In this document: positions 14,360 to 22,885 of the stretch, in pieces
Position numbering within the stretch: the stretch's first letter is position 1
Layout of the letters: each line of letters opens with the position of its first letter
NCBI RefSeq assembly: GCF_030651185.1
Contig: NZ_JAUSCJ010000041.1
Coordinates: 157,693-221,692 of the forward strand
DNA length: 64,000 nucleotides
Direction of reading: 5' to 3'
From: Phenylobacterium sp.
GTDB lineage: Bacteria > Pseudomonadota > Alphaproteobacteria > Caulobacterales > Caulobacteraceae
Made by a program: the position numbers and the translations under genes
Notes under the pieces: generated by a model
Databases searched by the model: none
Told to the model about the DNA's origin: nothing
Seen by the model: the letters and a program-made list of their open reading frames with translations, nothing else

Positions 14360-15855
14360 ACCCGTTCTTCCAGCAGCGACTCCGAATGGCCCACATAGAC
14401 CGGCACCCCGCGCAGCACGCCCTGGAAACCCTCCAGCGGCCCGCCGACGGTGAGCCCTCGATGGTCGATCTGGTACTCGCGGATGGTGTCCTCGTGGGCG
14501 CCCGTGCGCTTCTTGATCACCGAGAGCGCCCGGCGGACCCGGCCCGAGGCCTCGAAGTAGCGCATGAGGATCACGGTGTCGGCCAGGTAGGTGACATCCA
14601 CCGGCGCCTTCATGTCCCCCACCAGGCCGTGCTGCGCGACGGTGAGGAAGGTGGTGGCGCCGCGGCGGTTCAGGAAGGTCAGCAGTTCGTGCATGTGCAG
14701 CACCAGGAACTGCTCCTCGGGCATCGCGGCCTGGTATCCGTTAAGGCTGTCGATGACGATGGTCTGGAGGTTCTGGGTCTCCACGCATTCGCGGACCTTG
14801 TGGGTGAACTCGCCGGGCGCCAGCTCGGCGGCGTCCACCTGTTCGATCAGCAGGGCGCCCGACGCGCGCAGGGCCTCAAGGTCGATCCCCAGCCCCTTGG
14901 CGCGGGCGAACAGCAGGCCGAGCTCCTCGTCGAAGATGAACATGGCCGCCTTCTCGCCGCGCTTGATGGCGGCCACCACGAACTCCATCACCACCAGAGA
15001 CTTGCCGGCGCCGGCCGGGCCAAGCACCAGGGTCGAGGAGCCGCGCGCCACGCCGCCGCCCAGCAGGGCGTCGAGCTGGGTGACGCCGCTGGCCAGGGCC
15101 TCTCGCTTGAAGTCGACGCGGTGCTCCGATGCGACCAGGCGCGGGAAGACGTCCAGGCCGCCATGGCGGATCATGAAATCGTGGAAGCCGCCCCGGAACT
15201 GCTGACCCCGGTACTTCACCACCCGCAGACGGCGACGTTCGGCGCCGTAGACAGGTGCCAGCTCCTCCAGCCGGATCACCGCATGGGCGACACTGTGGAC
15301 AGTCTTGTCATTGGCGTCGGTGGTCATGTCGTCGAGCATCAGCACCGTGGCGCCGTGCTTGGCGAAGTAGTGCTTGAGCGCCAGGATCTGGCGGCGATAG
15401 CGCAGGGAGCCGCCGGCCAGCAGGCGGATTTCCGACAGGCTGTCGATCACCACCCGCGTCGGCCTGACCTTCTCGATCGACTCGAAGATCAGCCGGGTAG
15501 TCTCCCCCAACTCCAGGTCGGAGGAATAGAGCAAACTCTGCTGCTGCTGCTCGTCCAGCAGATTCTCCGGCGGGATCAGCTCGAAGATCGTCACCAGATC
15601 GGGCAGGGTCCAACCATGGGAGGCGGCGGTGGCGAGCAGTTCGTCCCCCGTCTCCGACAGGGTGATGTAGAGCCCCGGCTCGCCCTCGGCGGCGCCGGCC
15701 ATCAGGAACTGCATGGCCGCCGTGGTCTTGCCGGTCCCGGGCGCGCCTTCCATCAGGTAGACACGGTTGCGCGCCAGGCCGCCCCGCAGGATGTCGTCGA
15801 GGCCCTTGATGCCGGTGCTCGCAAGCTCCGCCGGAAATTTGGTCTGAACAGTCAA
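14356..15855 (-). CDS. KaiC-like tandem RecA-fold ATPase
   Basis: 499 residues with two KaiC domains, as in cyanobacterial KaiC (519). Domain 1 has STGIKGLDDILRGGL and Walker A GAPGTGKTT (37-45). Domain 2 has SGVTQLDALLGGGV, Walker A GPAGAGKSL (279-287) and the acidic DEE (309-311) near the nucleotide. Aligning YLADTVILMRYFEA with KaiC puts the two phosphorylation residues (Ser431/Thr432 in Synechococcus) at Thr422/Tyr423, so the second site is changed. No kaiA or kaiB is nearby. It is paired by ATGA overlap with a hybrid kinase. It may be an ATP-driven signalling timer or switch; clock function is not implied. Confidence 0.9.
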   Translation of the reverse strand: MTVQTKFPAELASTGIKGLDDILRGGLARNRVYLMEGAPGTGKTTAAMQFLMAGAAEGEPGLYITLSETGDELLATAASHGWTLPDLVTIFELIPPENLLDEQQQQSLLYSSDLELGETTRLIFESIEKVRPTRVVIDSLSEIRLLAGGSLRYRRQILALKHYFAKHGATVLMLDDMTTDANDKTVHSVAHAVIRLEELAPVYGAERRRLRVVKYRGQQFRGGFHDFMIRHGGLDVFPRLVASEHRVDFKREALASGVTQLDALLGGGVARGSSTLVLGPAGAGKSLVVMEFVVAAIKRGEKAAMFIFDEELGLLFARAKGLGIDLEALRASGALLIEQVDAAELAPGEFTHKVRECVETQNLQTIVIDSLNGYQAAMPEEQFLVLHMHELLTFLNRRGATTFLTVAQHGLVGDMKAPVDVTYLADTVILMRYFEASGRVRRALSVIKKRTGAHEDTIREYQIDHRGLTVGGPLEGFQGVLRGVPVYVGHSESLLEERV

Positions 15856-16191
15856 GCGCCTACTCGCGTGGTTCCAAGGGAGACGATCCTATCGGCGCGT
15901 GTCGCCACGCACCGTCGTCGACAGCACACAACGGCCAAGTTGGCTTTGGGCTCCCCGGCGCGGCCGCCAACGCCGTTCCCAGGCCCGGGTTCCGCATCCG
16001 GTCGGCGGCCGGATTTCCGGAGACATTGTCGGGCGCGGCAAGCCGTGTGATGGTGGGTTTCCGGAACGGAACGGTCACGCGTGGGCATATTGCGCTCACG
16101 GTTTCCGACAAGACGCCGCGCCGGGACCTACAAAATTGATTGCACCGCGTGAAAGCCGCTGCCGGCCACCGGGCGACGGGAGGAATTTGAG
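15856..16191. other. Divergent intergenic region between kaiC-like gene and acyl-CoA synthetase
   Basis: 336 bases without a supportable gene. The two short ORFs listed here (15899 plus, 15860 minus) have no recognisable motif and low-complexity composition. The region must carry two promoters. A tandem GGAAC-GGAAC lies at 16063-16072, but no CGTT is found at the right distance for an EcfG promoter. A good Shine-Dalgarno (GGGAGGAATTTGAG) precedes the ATG at 16192. I see no RNA gene or clear operator. Confidence 0.5.
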
Positions 16192-17778
16192 ATGGAAGAT
16201 TTTAAAACACGCGAGGAATTTATCGCGGCTCTGGATGAATCAGCCAACCACGGCATGACCGTAGCCTTCTGGGCCGATCAGGCGCCCGACCGCACCGCGG
16301 TGGTGGACCCCTCGGGCCGAGAAAAGACCTTCGCCGAGGTCAATGCCAACGCCAACAAGCTGGTGCGCACCCTGCGCAAGGCGGGCCTGAAGGCCGGCGA
16401 CAGCCTGGCCCTGCTTTGCTCCAACCGCGCCGAATTCATCGAGGCCCTGGCGGCCACCCAGCGCAGCGGCCTGCGCATCACCCCGGTGAATTGGCACCTG
16501 ACGGTCGACGAGATCGCCTACATCATCAAGGATTGCGAGGCCAAGGCCCTGGTGGCCGAGTCCCGCGTGGCCGCCGCCGCGTCCGCCGCCGCCGAATGCC
16601 CCGACCTGCTGATCAAGCTGTCGGTGGGCGGCGATATCGAAGGCTTCCTCAACTACGACGCCACCCTGGCGGCGGAGGATGGTTCGGACATCCCCGACCC
16701 GGTCCGCGGCAACCAGATGATGTACACCTCCGGCACCACCGGTCGGCCCAAGGGCGTGCACCGGGCCCAGCCGCCGGTGATCCCGCCCAGCTCCCTGGCC
16801 CTGCGCGGCTACGCCCCGGAGACCTCGGTGCAGTTGTGCGCCGGCCCAGCCTACCACGCCGCCCCCCTGGCCTTCGACGTCAACGCCTCGATGAACGCCG
16901 GGATTCCGCTGCACTTCATCGACAAGTGGGATTCCGAGCACGTCCTGAAGACCATCTCGGAGAAGAAGGTCACCCACCTGCACCTGGTGCCGATCATGTT
17001 CCAGCGTCTGCTGGCCCTGCCGCCTGAGGTGAAAGCCAAGCACGACGTCAGTCACGTGCAGTATGTGGTCCACGGCGCGGCCCCCTGCCCGCCCGAGGTC
17101 AAGCACGCCATGATCGAGTGGTTCGGCCCGGTGCTCAGCGAGTACTATGCCGGCTCCGAGGGCGGCGCGGGCTTCGCCATCACCTCCGAGGAGTGGCTGA
17201 AGAAGCCCGGCAGCGTCGGCAAGCGCCCGCAGATGCTGCAGGTCCGCATCCTCGACGAGGAAGGCAATGAGCTGCCGGCCGGCGTGCCCGGCGGCATCTA
17301 TCACCAGCTCCCGCCCGGCGGCGGCTTCACCTATTTCAAGGACGAGGCCAAGACCAACGCCAACCGGCGCGACGGCTTCTTCACCATGGGCGACGTCGGC
17401 TATTTCGATGAGGACGACTACCTGTTCCTCACCGGCCGCAACGCCGAGACCATCATCTCGGGCGGGGTCAACATCTACCCGCAGGAAATCGACAACGAGC
17501 TGATCAAGCACGAAGCGGTGGCCGACTCGTCCACCGTCGGCATCCCCCACGATGAGTGGGGCGAGCAGGTCCGCGCCGTGATCATGCTGAAGCCGGGCTA
17601 CGAGCCGTCGGACAAGCTGGCCCAGGAGATCCTGGACTTCGGTCGCCAGACCCTGGCCGCCTACAAGGTGCCCCGCGGCCTGGACTTCGTCACCGAACTG
17701 CCGCGCTCCGAAGCCGGCAAGATCCAGCGCAACAAGGTCCGCGCCCCCTACTGGGAAGGCCGCGCCCGGCAGATCTAG
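16192..17778 (+). CDS. AMP-dependent acyl-CoA synthetase
   Basis: 528 residues of the ANL superfamily. The phosphate loop is YTSGTTGRPKGV; the A5-like segment is LSEYYAGSEGG; the hinge region contains FTMGDVGYFDEDDYLFLTGR; and the C-terminal catalytic lysine is in SEAGKIQRNKVR. It activates a carboxylic acid to an acyl adenylate and then the CoA thioester. The replacement of the usual YG(M/L)TE by YYAGSEG is a feature of a proteobacterial acyl-CoA synthetase subgroup; chain length cannot be fixed from this. The gene is monocistronic, followed by a strong palindromic element. Confidence 0.93.
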   Translation: MEDFKTREEFIAALDESANHGMTVAFWADQAPDRTAVVDPSGREKTFAEVNANANKLVRTLRKAGLKAGDSLALLCSNRAEFIEALAATQRSGLRITPVNWHLTVDEIAYIIKDCEAKALVAESRVAAAASAAAECPDLLIKLSVGGDIEGFLNYDATLAAEDGSDIPDPVRGNQMMYTSGTTGRPKGVHRAQPPVIPPSSLALRGYAPETSVQLCAGPAYHAAPLAFDVNASMNAGIPLHFIDKWDSEHVLKTISEKKVTHLHLVPIMFQRLLALPPEVKAKHDVSHVQYVVHGAAPCPPEVKHAMIEWFGPVLSEYYAGSEGGAGFAITSEEWLKKPGSVGKRPQMLQVRILDEEGNELPAGVPGGIYHQLPPGGGFTYFKDEAKTNANRRDGFFTMGDVGYFDEDDYLFLTGRNAETIISGGVNIYPQEIDNELIKHEAVADSSTVGIPHDEWGEQVRAVIMLKPGYEPSDKLAQEILDFGRQTLAAYKVPRGLDFVTELPRSEAGKIQRNKVRAPYWEGRARQI

Positions 17779-17786
17779 GGGATTGT

Positions 17787-17930
17787 CACCCCCTCTCCCA
17801 CTTGTGGGAGAGGGTAGGGTGAGGGTTCTTTCTGAGCTTCCGTTGCCGCTCGGAGGCTGAGACGCGCAGCCCGCTGCGCGTCTCCCCCACCCTTCCCTCT
17901 CCCCCTGAAGGGGGCGAGGGTTAGGTCTCC
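17787..17930. repeat. Compound palindromic intergenic element (three hairpins; BIME-like)
   Basis: The spacer after the synthetase holds three consecutive hairpins: CCCTCTCCCAC-TT-GTGGGAGAGGG (17791-17814), GAGACGCGCAG-CCCG-CTGCGCGTCTC (17859-17884) and CCCTCTCCCCCT-GA-AGGGGGCGAGGG (about 17895-17920, one mismatch). The flanks of the middle hairpin also pair with each other (AGAGGGTAGGGTGAGGG versus CCCCCACCCTTCCCTCT, 15 of 17). This is the form of a REP/BIME-type dispersed element. The first hairpin probably ends the synthetase transcript. The short ORF drawn across it is not credible. Confidence 0.7.
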
Positions 17931-18018
17931 CCGCAATTTTTCGACAACAAGCGTGTTTGGCTTGGCTAGACTCGCCGTGTCATGAAGCGCGCCGCTTCGT
18001 GACCCGGGACTCCGACCC

Positions 18019-19182
18019 ATGCCGATTCCGTTCATTGACCTCCAGGCCCAGCGGTCCCGTCTCGGCCAGCCGCTGGAGGATGCGATCCTCAAGGTGGTGC
18101 GCTCAGGCGCCTACATCATGGGCCCCGAGATCGCCCAGGTGGAAAAGGAGCTGGGCGAATTCGGCCAGGCGCCCTTCGTGCTGTCCTGTGGGTCAGGCAC
18201 CGAGGCGATCCAGCTGCCGCTGATGGCCTGGGGCATTGGCCCCGGCGACGCGGTCTTCTGCCCCTCCTTCACCTTCGCGGCCACCGCCGAGGTCATGCCC
18301 CTGGTGGGCGCCTCGCCGGTGTTCGTCGACGTCCTGCCCGACACCTACAACCTCGATCCCGTCAAGCTGGACGCCGCCATCGAGGCCATCAAGGCCGAGG
18401 GCAAGCTGACCCCGCGCGCGGTGATCGCGGTGGATCTGTTCGGCCAGCCCGCCGACTATCCGGCCATCAGCGCTGTCGCCAAGAAGCACGGCCTGAAGCT
18501 GATCGCCGACTCCGCCCAGGGCTTCGGCTGCACGCTGAATGGCCAGCACCCGATCGCCTGGGCCGACGTCACCACCACCAGCTTCTTCCCGGCCAAGCCC
18601 CTGGGCTGCTACGGCGACGGCGGGGCGGTGCTGTGCAAGGACGAGCGGCTGCACGACCTGCTGGTCTCCCTGCGGGTCCACGGCCAGGCGGTGAAGTCCG
18701 ACATCGCCGGCAAGACCTTCGACCACGACCCCAAGTACCTGAACATGCGGATCGGCATGAACAGCCGGATGGACACCATCCAGGCTGCGGTGCTGTTGCA
18801 GAAGCTGACCATCTTCGCCGACGAGATCGCCGCTCGGAACCGGGTGGCCGACCGCTATGGCGCGGGGCTGTCCGACGTGGTGCGCACGCCTAAGGTGATC
18901 GAAGGCGGGGTCAGCGTCTGGGCGCAGTACACCATCGAAACCGAGGACCGCGACGGCCTCGCGGCCCACCTGAAGGCCGCCGAGATTCCCAGCGCCGTCT
19001 ACTACCCAATCCCGATCCATCGCCAGGAGATCTATTCCCGCTACCCCGCGCCCGGCGGCCTGCCGGTCACCGACGCGGCGGCGGAAAAGGTGATGAGCCT
19101 GCCCATGCACCCCTACCTGACCGCCGACCACCAGGACCAGGTGATCGCCGCGATCCGGGCCTTCGTGAAGCGGAACGGGTAG
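18019..19182 (+). CDS. DegT/DnrJ/EryC1/StrS-family PLP aminotransferase
   Basis: 387 residues. IPFIDLQAQRSRL is the classic family start, followed by GSGTEAIQLPLMAWGIGPGDAVFCPSFTFAATAE. The PLP-binding lysine is in TTSFFPAKPLGCYGDGGAV. The family transfers an amino group to keto-sugars to make amino-deoxy sugars for O-antigen, capsule or glycan decoration; the sequence most resembles the WbpE-type UDP-sugar 3-aminotransferases (inference). It stands alone here, without other sugar-nucleotide genes nearby. The 3' end faces the patatin gene across a 14-bp hairpin that could end both transcripts. Confidence 0.92.
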   Translation: MPIPFIDLQAQRSRLGQPLEDAILKVVRSGAYIMGPEIAQVEKELGEFGQAPFVLSCGSGTEAIQLPLMAWGIGPGDAVFCPSFTFAATAEVMPLVGASPVFVDVLPDTYNLDPVKLDAAIEAIKAEGKLTPRAVIAVDLFGQPADYPAISAVAKKHGLKLIADSAQGFGCTLNGQHPIAWADVTTTSFFPAKPLGCYGDGGAVLCKDERLHDLLVSLRVHGQAVKSDIAGKTFDHDPKYLNMRIGMNSRMDTIQAAVLLQKLTIFADEIAARNRVADRYGAGLSDVVRTPKVIEGGVSVWAQYTIETEDRDGLAAHLKAAEIPSAVYYPIPIHRQEIYSRYPAPGGLPVTDAAAEKVMSLPMHPYLTADHQDQVIAAIRAFVKRNG

Positions 19183-19196
19183 CAAGCAGCCACGAC

Positions 19197-19230
19197 CCTT
19201 TTCCTCCCCCATTCATGGGGGAGGAAAAGG
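19197..19230. terminator. Bidirectional hairpin terminator (copy of CTTTTCCTCCCC repeat)
   Basis: CCTTTTCCTCCCCC-ATTCAT-GGGGGAGGAAAAGG is a perfect 14-bp stem with a six-base loop between two convergent genes (stops at 19182 and 19231). The outer A/T tracts suit Rho-independent termination in both directions. The same arm sequence recurs at 43313-43345 and, decayed, at 8959-8992. Confidence 0.75.
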
Positions 19231-20133
19231 TTACCCAGCCCAGGCCGCCTTCAGCTCCGCCGCCTGGGCCAACCCCTGCGCCAGGCCGGCCCGCGCGGCA
19301 TTAGCGCGTTTGCGGAAGTCCATCAGGTTGAGGCCCATGGCCGCCTGGCTGCCCGCATCGGGGCCAATCAGCACCACCTTGCCGCCATCCTTGCGCAGCA
19401 CGTCGAGTTCGGCCTCGACACGGGCGGCCGTGGCCTGGGCCGCAGCTCCGGCGGTGGCCCCGCCGCGCACCTGGACCACGACGACAAGGTCGTAGCCCGT
19501 CGCCTGGTCGGCATTAAGGGTGGAGCGCATGCCGCCGTCGATGTAGCGGCGGCCCTCCAGGGTGACCGGGGGATAGACGCCGGGCACGGCGCAGGACGAG
19601 GCCACCGCGCGGGTGACGCCAACGCCGGAGTCCTTGGTCCACATACGGAACTCACCGGTGATCGCATCGACCGCCGAGCAGGCGTAGCCGCGCTCGGGCC
19701 AGGCGTCGTCTGGCAGGCCCGCGAAGGACCGGCCGAAGCTCTGGATGAAGGTGTCCTCGTCCGGGGTTTGGGCGGCCAAGGCGAAGGCGCCGATCTCGGC
19801 GCGGACCTCCTGCGGATCCCGGACGCCGCCTTGCGCCTCGGCCATCATCTTCACCAGGACCGAGAGGTCGGCCGCGGGCGCGCTCGAGGCCGGTTTGGCC
19901 TGTCCTTCGGGACGCGGCGCCGGTGGGGGTTCGGCCAGGATCGGGTCGGCCAGGGTGGCGGCGTCGGCCCCCAGGGCCAGGCGCGCGCCCACGAAGGACC
20001 CCGCCGAGGTTCCCATGATGAAATCGGCCTTGCCGAGATCAACTCCGCCCTGGGCCAGCCCCTGGATCAGTCCCGACTCCCAGGCGATGCCCACCGGCCC
20101 GCCGCCGCCCAGCACCAAGGCTTTCGTGGTCAT
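19231..20133 (-). CDS. Patatin-like phospholipase family protein
   Basis: The ORF track starts at 20184, but the ATG at 20133 has GGGAAGGGA upstream and gives MTTKALVLGGGGPVGIAWE, the normal start with the oxyanion loop (GGGGPVG). The protein is 300 residues. The catalytic serine is in IMGTSAGSFVGAR (GxSxG), and the catalytic aspartate in RRYIDGGMRS (DGG). Patatin-type enzymes hydrolyse acyl chains from lipids. No signal peptide is seen, so it is cytoplasmic. Its gene converges on degT and stands alone. Confidence 0.92.
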   Translation of the reverse strand: MTTKALVLGGGGPVGIAWESGLIQGLAQGGVDLGKADFIMGTSAGSFVGARLALGADAATLADPILAEPPPAPRPEGQAKPASSAPAADLSVLVKMMAEAQGGVRDPQEVRAEIGAFALAAQTPDEDTFIQSFGRSFAGLPDDAWPERGYACSAVDAITGEFRMWTKDSGVGVTRAVASSCAVPGVYPPVTLEGRRYIDGGMRSTLNADQATGYDLVVVVQVRGGATAGAAAQATAARVEAELDVLRKDGGKVVLIGPDAGSQAAMGLNLMDFRKRANAARAGLAQGLAQAAELKAAWAG

Positions 20134-20346
20134 GGTGGTCCCTTCCCTGCACGCTCTCGTTGGAGACAGGGTCGGACGGGGCAATGGCGATGTCCATCAA
20201 AAGGTCGACAGGCGTGGCCGCCGGGGGGTGGCCACGCCTGTCTGGAGATCCGGCCGGTAACTCCCCCAAGCCCAGCCGTTCCGTCCCGCCCGAAGGAAAG
20301 ACGACGGGCCATCTCCAGGCCCTTTCCGTGCGCCAGAGCCTGGGCC

Positions 20347-21204
20347 CTAGCGAAGCTTGGTCATCGTGTCGTAGGCCACCTGGGCGCCGATCAGCTGCGG
20401 GGTCTGGCGGCTAGGGCCGCTGCGCTTCTCGAAGCCCGCCCCGTTCACCGCCACCCACTTGGCCTCGCCCTTCGGCGGATTTCCGGAGGTGGTGAACTGG
20501 GCCCGCACCGTGGAGGTGGGCAGGTGGGTGACCTTGACCGTGAAGGTGACCCCGGTGGGCGACGAGGCGTCATCGTCGGGCAGGATCTCGATCAGGTACT
20601 GGATGCCCTGGCCCATGGCCAAGGTCTCCAGGTACTGGATGTCCATCCGGTCCTCGCGGGACTGCTTGGCCGAGACCTTGCGGATCACCGCCTCGCGATC
20701 GACGATCCGGGCGCCCGCCGACAGGAAGGTGTTGAGGATCGAGCTCTCGACGCTGCGGGTGAAGTTGTTGCTGCGGAAGCCGTAGCTCGAGTCGGTCATC
20801 CGCTCCTGGTACTGGCGGCTTTCGCTGGCCGAGGCCGCCATGCCGCTGGAGGCGCTGGCCGCCCAGCCCCGGCCGCGCACGGCGGCGCCCTGGCCGACCG
20901 CGATCCCGGCCGAGCTGGTGGTCTGGACGCTGTCGTACTGGCTGGTGGCGTCCTCGATCAGCTGGCGGTTCCAGAACATCAGCATGGTGGGCCGCCCGGC
21001 GCCGGCGTACCAGCGCGCGAAGCTCGACGAGGACGTGTAGTTGCCGGCGTCCGGATTGGCGCTGGGCGGCGGGGTGTTCACGTCGGGCATGCCCTCGCGA
21101 TAGGTCACCGCCGGCGCCTGGGGCCGGTACGGCTGGGCCATGGCGGGGCCGGCGACCAGGAGGGCCGTCAGCGCCGTGGCGAAGAGCTTGGTTTGGTTCG
21201 ACAT
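20347..21204 (-). CDS. Exported protein of unknown function, last gene of LpoB/YcfL-type envelope operon
   Basis: 285 residues. Residues 1-23 form a Sec signal peptide (LLVAGPAMA-Q). The middle contains a Ser/Ala-rich segment (about 105-135) and then SSILNTFLSAGARIVDREAVIRK, which resembles the strand-helix core of the CsgG/LpoB-like fold, with a later YLIEILPDDD...VTFTVKVTHLPTSTVRAQF. I do not recognise the family with certainty. It follows the YcfL-like gene by 27 bases and is the last of five co-directional genes for exported proteins. A role in the same envelope complex is inferred from this context. Confidence 0.75.
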   Translation of the reverse strand: MSNQTKLFATALTALLVAGPAMAQPYRPQAPAVTYREGMPDVNTPPPSANPDAGNYTSSSSFARWYAGAGRPTMLMFWNRQLIEDATSQYDSVQTTSSAGIAVGQGAAVRGRGWAASASSGMAASASESRQYQERMTDSSYGFRSNNFTRSVESSILNTFLSAGARIVDREAVIRKVSAKQSREDRMDIQYLETLAMGQGIQYLIEILPDDDASSPTGVTFTVKVTHLPTSTVRAQFTTSGNPPKGEAKWVAVNGAGFEKRSGPSRQTPQLIGAQVAYDTMTKLR

Positions 21205-21231
21205 CGAACCCTCCTGAGTCTTGAGACGCGC

Positions 21232-21693
21232 TTAGTCGGCGCCGCGGATTTCGACGTAGTACTGGGCCGAGTTCAGGCGGGCCGAGTTCTGCTCGAAGGT
21301 CACCATGGCGTTGGGCTGGACGAAGAGGCTGGTCCAGGCCTGGGCGCCGTCGGTGGGCACGCCGTTCTGGTCGTACCAGCTGGCGCGCACCTGCAGCGGC
21401 AGGGCGACATTGGTCTTGTTGCGGATCTGGACGGTGATCTTCTTGAAGCCCGTGGGGCCGGTGGAGACGTAGGCGCCCTCGGTGTCCAGCAGGCTGTCGA
21501 CCTTGAACTTGCGGCCGACGTACTTGGCGAGCGTGTTGTCGATCACCCGGACCGAGTTCAGCTCAGGACGGATGTTGTTCTGCTGGTCGATGCGGACGCC
21601 ACCCTCGGGCGGGGTGGTTTCGCAGGCGGCCAGGCCCAAGCCGAGCACGGCGGTGGCGGCGACAATGGTCAGGTGTTTGCGGAAGGAGGTCAT
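21232..21693 (-). CDS. YcfL-family (DUF1425/COG5633) lipoprotein
   Basis: The ATG at 21693, after GGAAGGAGGT on the coding strand's complement side, gives 153 residues; the track start at 21732 would place the signal peptide internally. MTSFRKHLTIVAATAVLGLGLAAC is a lipoprotein signal with lipobox LAAC. The mature part contains KKITVQIRNKTNVALPLQVRASWYDQNGVPTDGAQAWTSLFVQP, the diagnostic YcfL/DUF1425 block (beta-sandwich with xNxT and xxW). In E. coli, ycfL sits beside lpoB, as its homologue does here. It is the only clear lipoprotein in this five-gene operon. Function unknown. Confidence 0.85.
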   Translation of the reverse strand: MTSFRKHLTIVAATAVLGLGLAACETTPPEGGVRIDQQNNIRPELNSVRVIDNTLAKYVGRKFKVDSLLDTEGAYVSTGPTGFKKITVQIRNKTNVALPLQVRASWYDQNGVPTDGAQAWTSLFVQPNAMVTFEQNSARLNSAQYYVEIRGAD

Positions 21694-21710
21694 GGGATTT
21701 CCGTTCTCTT

Positions 21711-22877
21711 TTAGTGGGCGCGCACGAGGCACAGCTGTTTGCGGTTGGCGTCGGTGGCGCAGGTGACGGGCTTTTCGGCCACCGGGACGCCGGCCTTGAG
21801 GAAGTTGGCGGTGAGGTTCAGGCTCCTGCCGCCGGCCCCCATCGTCAGGACGTGGACGGTGTCGGGCAGGGAGCTCCAGGTGCGGACGTCGGCCTGGGGC
21901 TTGGAGCTGGAGGAGACGATCAGGAGCACCCCGGACAGCACGCCGACAGCGGCGACGGCGTCGCCGTATTGGCCCCCCGCGCTGAATGCGCCGTTGTTCT
22001 CCGACAGCGCCACCGTGGTGTCGGACAGGAAGCTGCCGATGCCCCCGGTAGTGGCCTTGAACTGGGCCTTGCCGGCCAGGATCTTGTCGATCTCCCGGCC
22101 GCCGCGGGTGGAGGCCTGATAGAAGATATCCTCCATCGGATAGGCCTGCATGGGGGCCGCGCCGTTCATCACCTGGACCTGGTTTTCCAGGATCGGCTTG
22201 CCGCGCCGGTAGACGAAGAAGGAGTGGCTGGCGCCGTCTCCCAGCTTGCGCGGGGCCATGCCGGTTTCCACCAGCACCAGGGTGTCGTCCTTCTCGCCGA
22301 TGCCGCCATAGGTGGGGCGCAGCTTCTTGAGCTGGACCATGGTCTCGTCGCGCAGGTCGGTGTCGCCGTTGAGATGGCTGGCCCAGGCGTCGAGGAACAG
22401 CAGCAGGGCGAAGTCGGACCGATTCTGGTCCTCCTCGGCGAAGGCGTCCTGCATCAGGCCGCGCCGGAAGGCGGCCCGGGCATTCTCATAGTCAGCGTCG
22501 TGCAGGTAGATCAGGCCACGGTACAGGAACACCATGGCCCGCTCGTAGGGCTCGCCTTTGAAGTCCTTGGAGCCTTCGTCGTACCAGAGCTTGCGGGCCT
22601 TGGCGGCGTTGGCGTTGTCGGCGAACACCGAGTCGACGCGCAGGATGGCGTCGTCCAGGGCCGGCTTTGCGGTGGCGTAGTCGGCGCGCCAGAAGGCCCG
22701 GGCGCCGATCTCCATCTGGTTCAGGACCCGATTGGTGGGCAGGTCGCTGGCCAGGCGGTCGACGAAGATTTCCGGTCCCGCGTCATAGGGAACGGGCGGC
22801 AGGAGAGGCGGCGGCTTGGCCTGGGCCGAGCCGAAGGCGGCGACCGCAAGCGCCCCTGAAAGGGCTGCGAGTTTCAT
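21711..22877 (-). CDS. COG3014-like exported protein with TPR-type repeats
   Basis: 388 residues with a Sec signal peptide (about 1-20, AQA-K). Residues about 40-190 are helical with TPR-like pairs (MVFLYRGLIYLHDADYENARAAFRRGL). DDTLVLVETGMAPRKLGD corresponds to the conserved VVLxExGxxPxK segment of the COG3014 family, and TWSSLPDTVHVLTM is another late family-like block. COG3014 genes are found beside lpoB-like and ycfL-like genes in gammaproteobacteria, and the same trio occurs here with 8- and 17-base spacings. Probable periplasmic scaffold of unknown function. Confidence 0.75.
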   Translation of the reverse strand: MKLAALSGALAVAAFGSAQAKPPPLLPPVPYDAGPEIFVDRLASDLPTNRVLNQMEIGARAFWRADYATAKPALDDAILRVDSVFADNANAAKARKLWYDEGSKDFKGEPYERAMVFLYRGLIYLHDADYENARAAFRRGLMQDAFAEEDQNRSDFALLLFLDAWASHLNGDTDLRDETMVQLKKLRPTYGGIGEKDDTLVLVETGMAPRKLGDGASHSFFVYRRGKPILENQVQVMNGAAPMQAYPMEDIFYQASTRGGREIDKILAGKAQFKATTGGIGSFLSDTTVALSENNGAFSAGGQYGDAVAAVGVLSGVLLIVSSSSKPQADVRTWSSLPDTVHVLTMGAGGRSLNLTANFLKAGVPVAEKPVTCATDANRKQLCLVRAH

Positions 22878-22885
22878 CGTCGGAC

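Noticed and set aside
14386-16050. 554-residue plus-strand ORF opposite the kaiC-like gene
   Set aside because: Antisense to a clear KaiC-like gene; composition of a shadow frame; no motif.
16063-16090. EcfG-type promoter (GGAAC repeats) before the acyl-CoA synthetase
   Set aside because: Two GGAAC blocks are present but no CGTT lies 16-17 bases downstream.
17775-18092. 105-residue minus-strand ORF in the synthetase-degT spacer
   Set aside because: It is a translation across the compound palindrome and has no coding signal.
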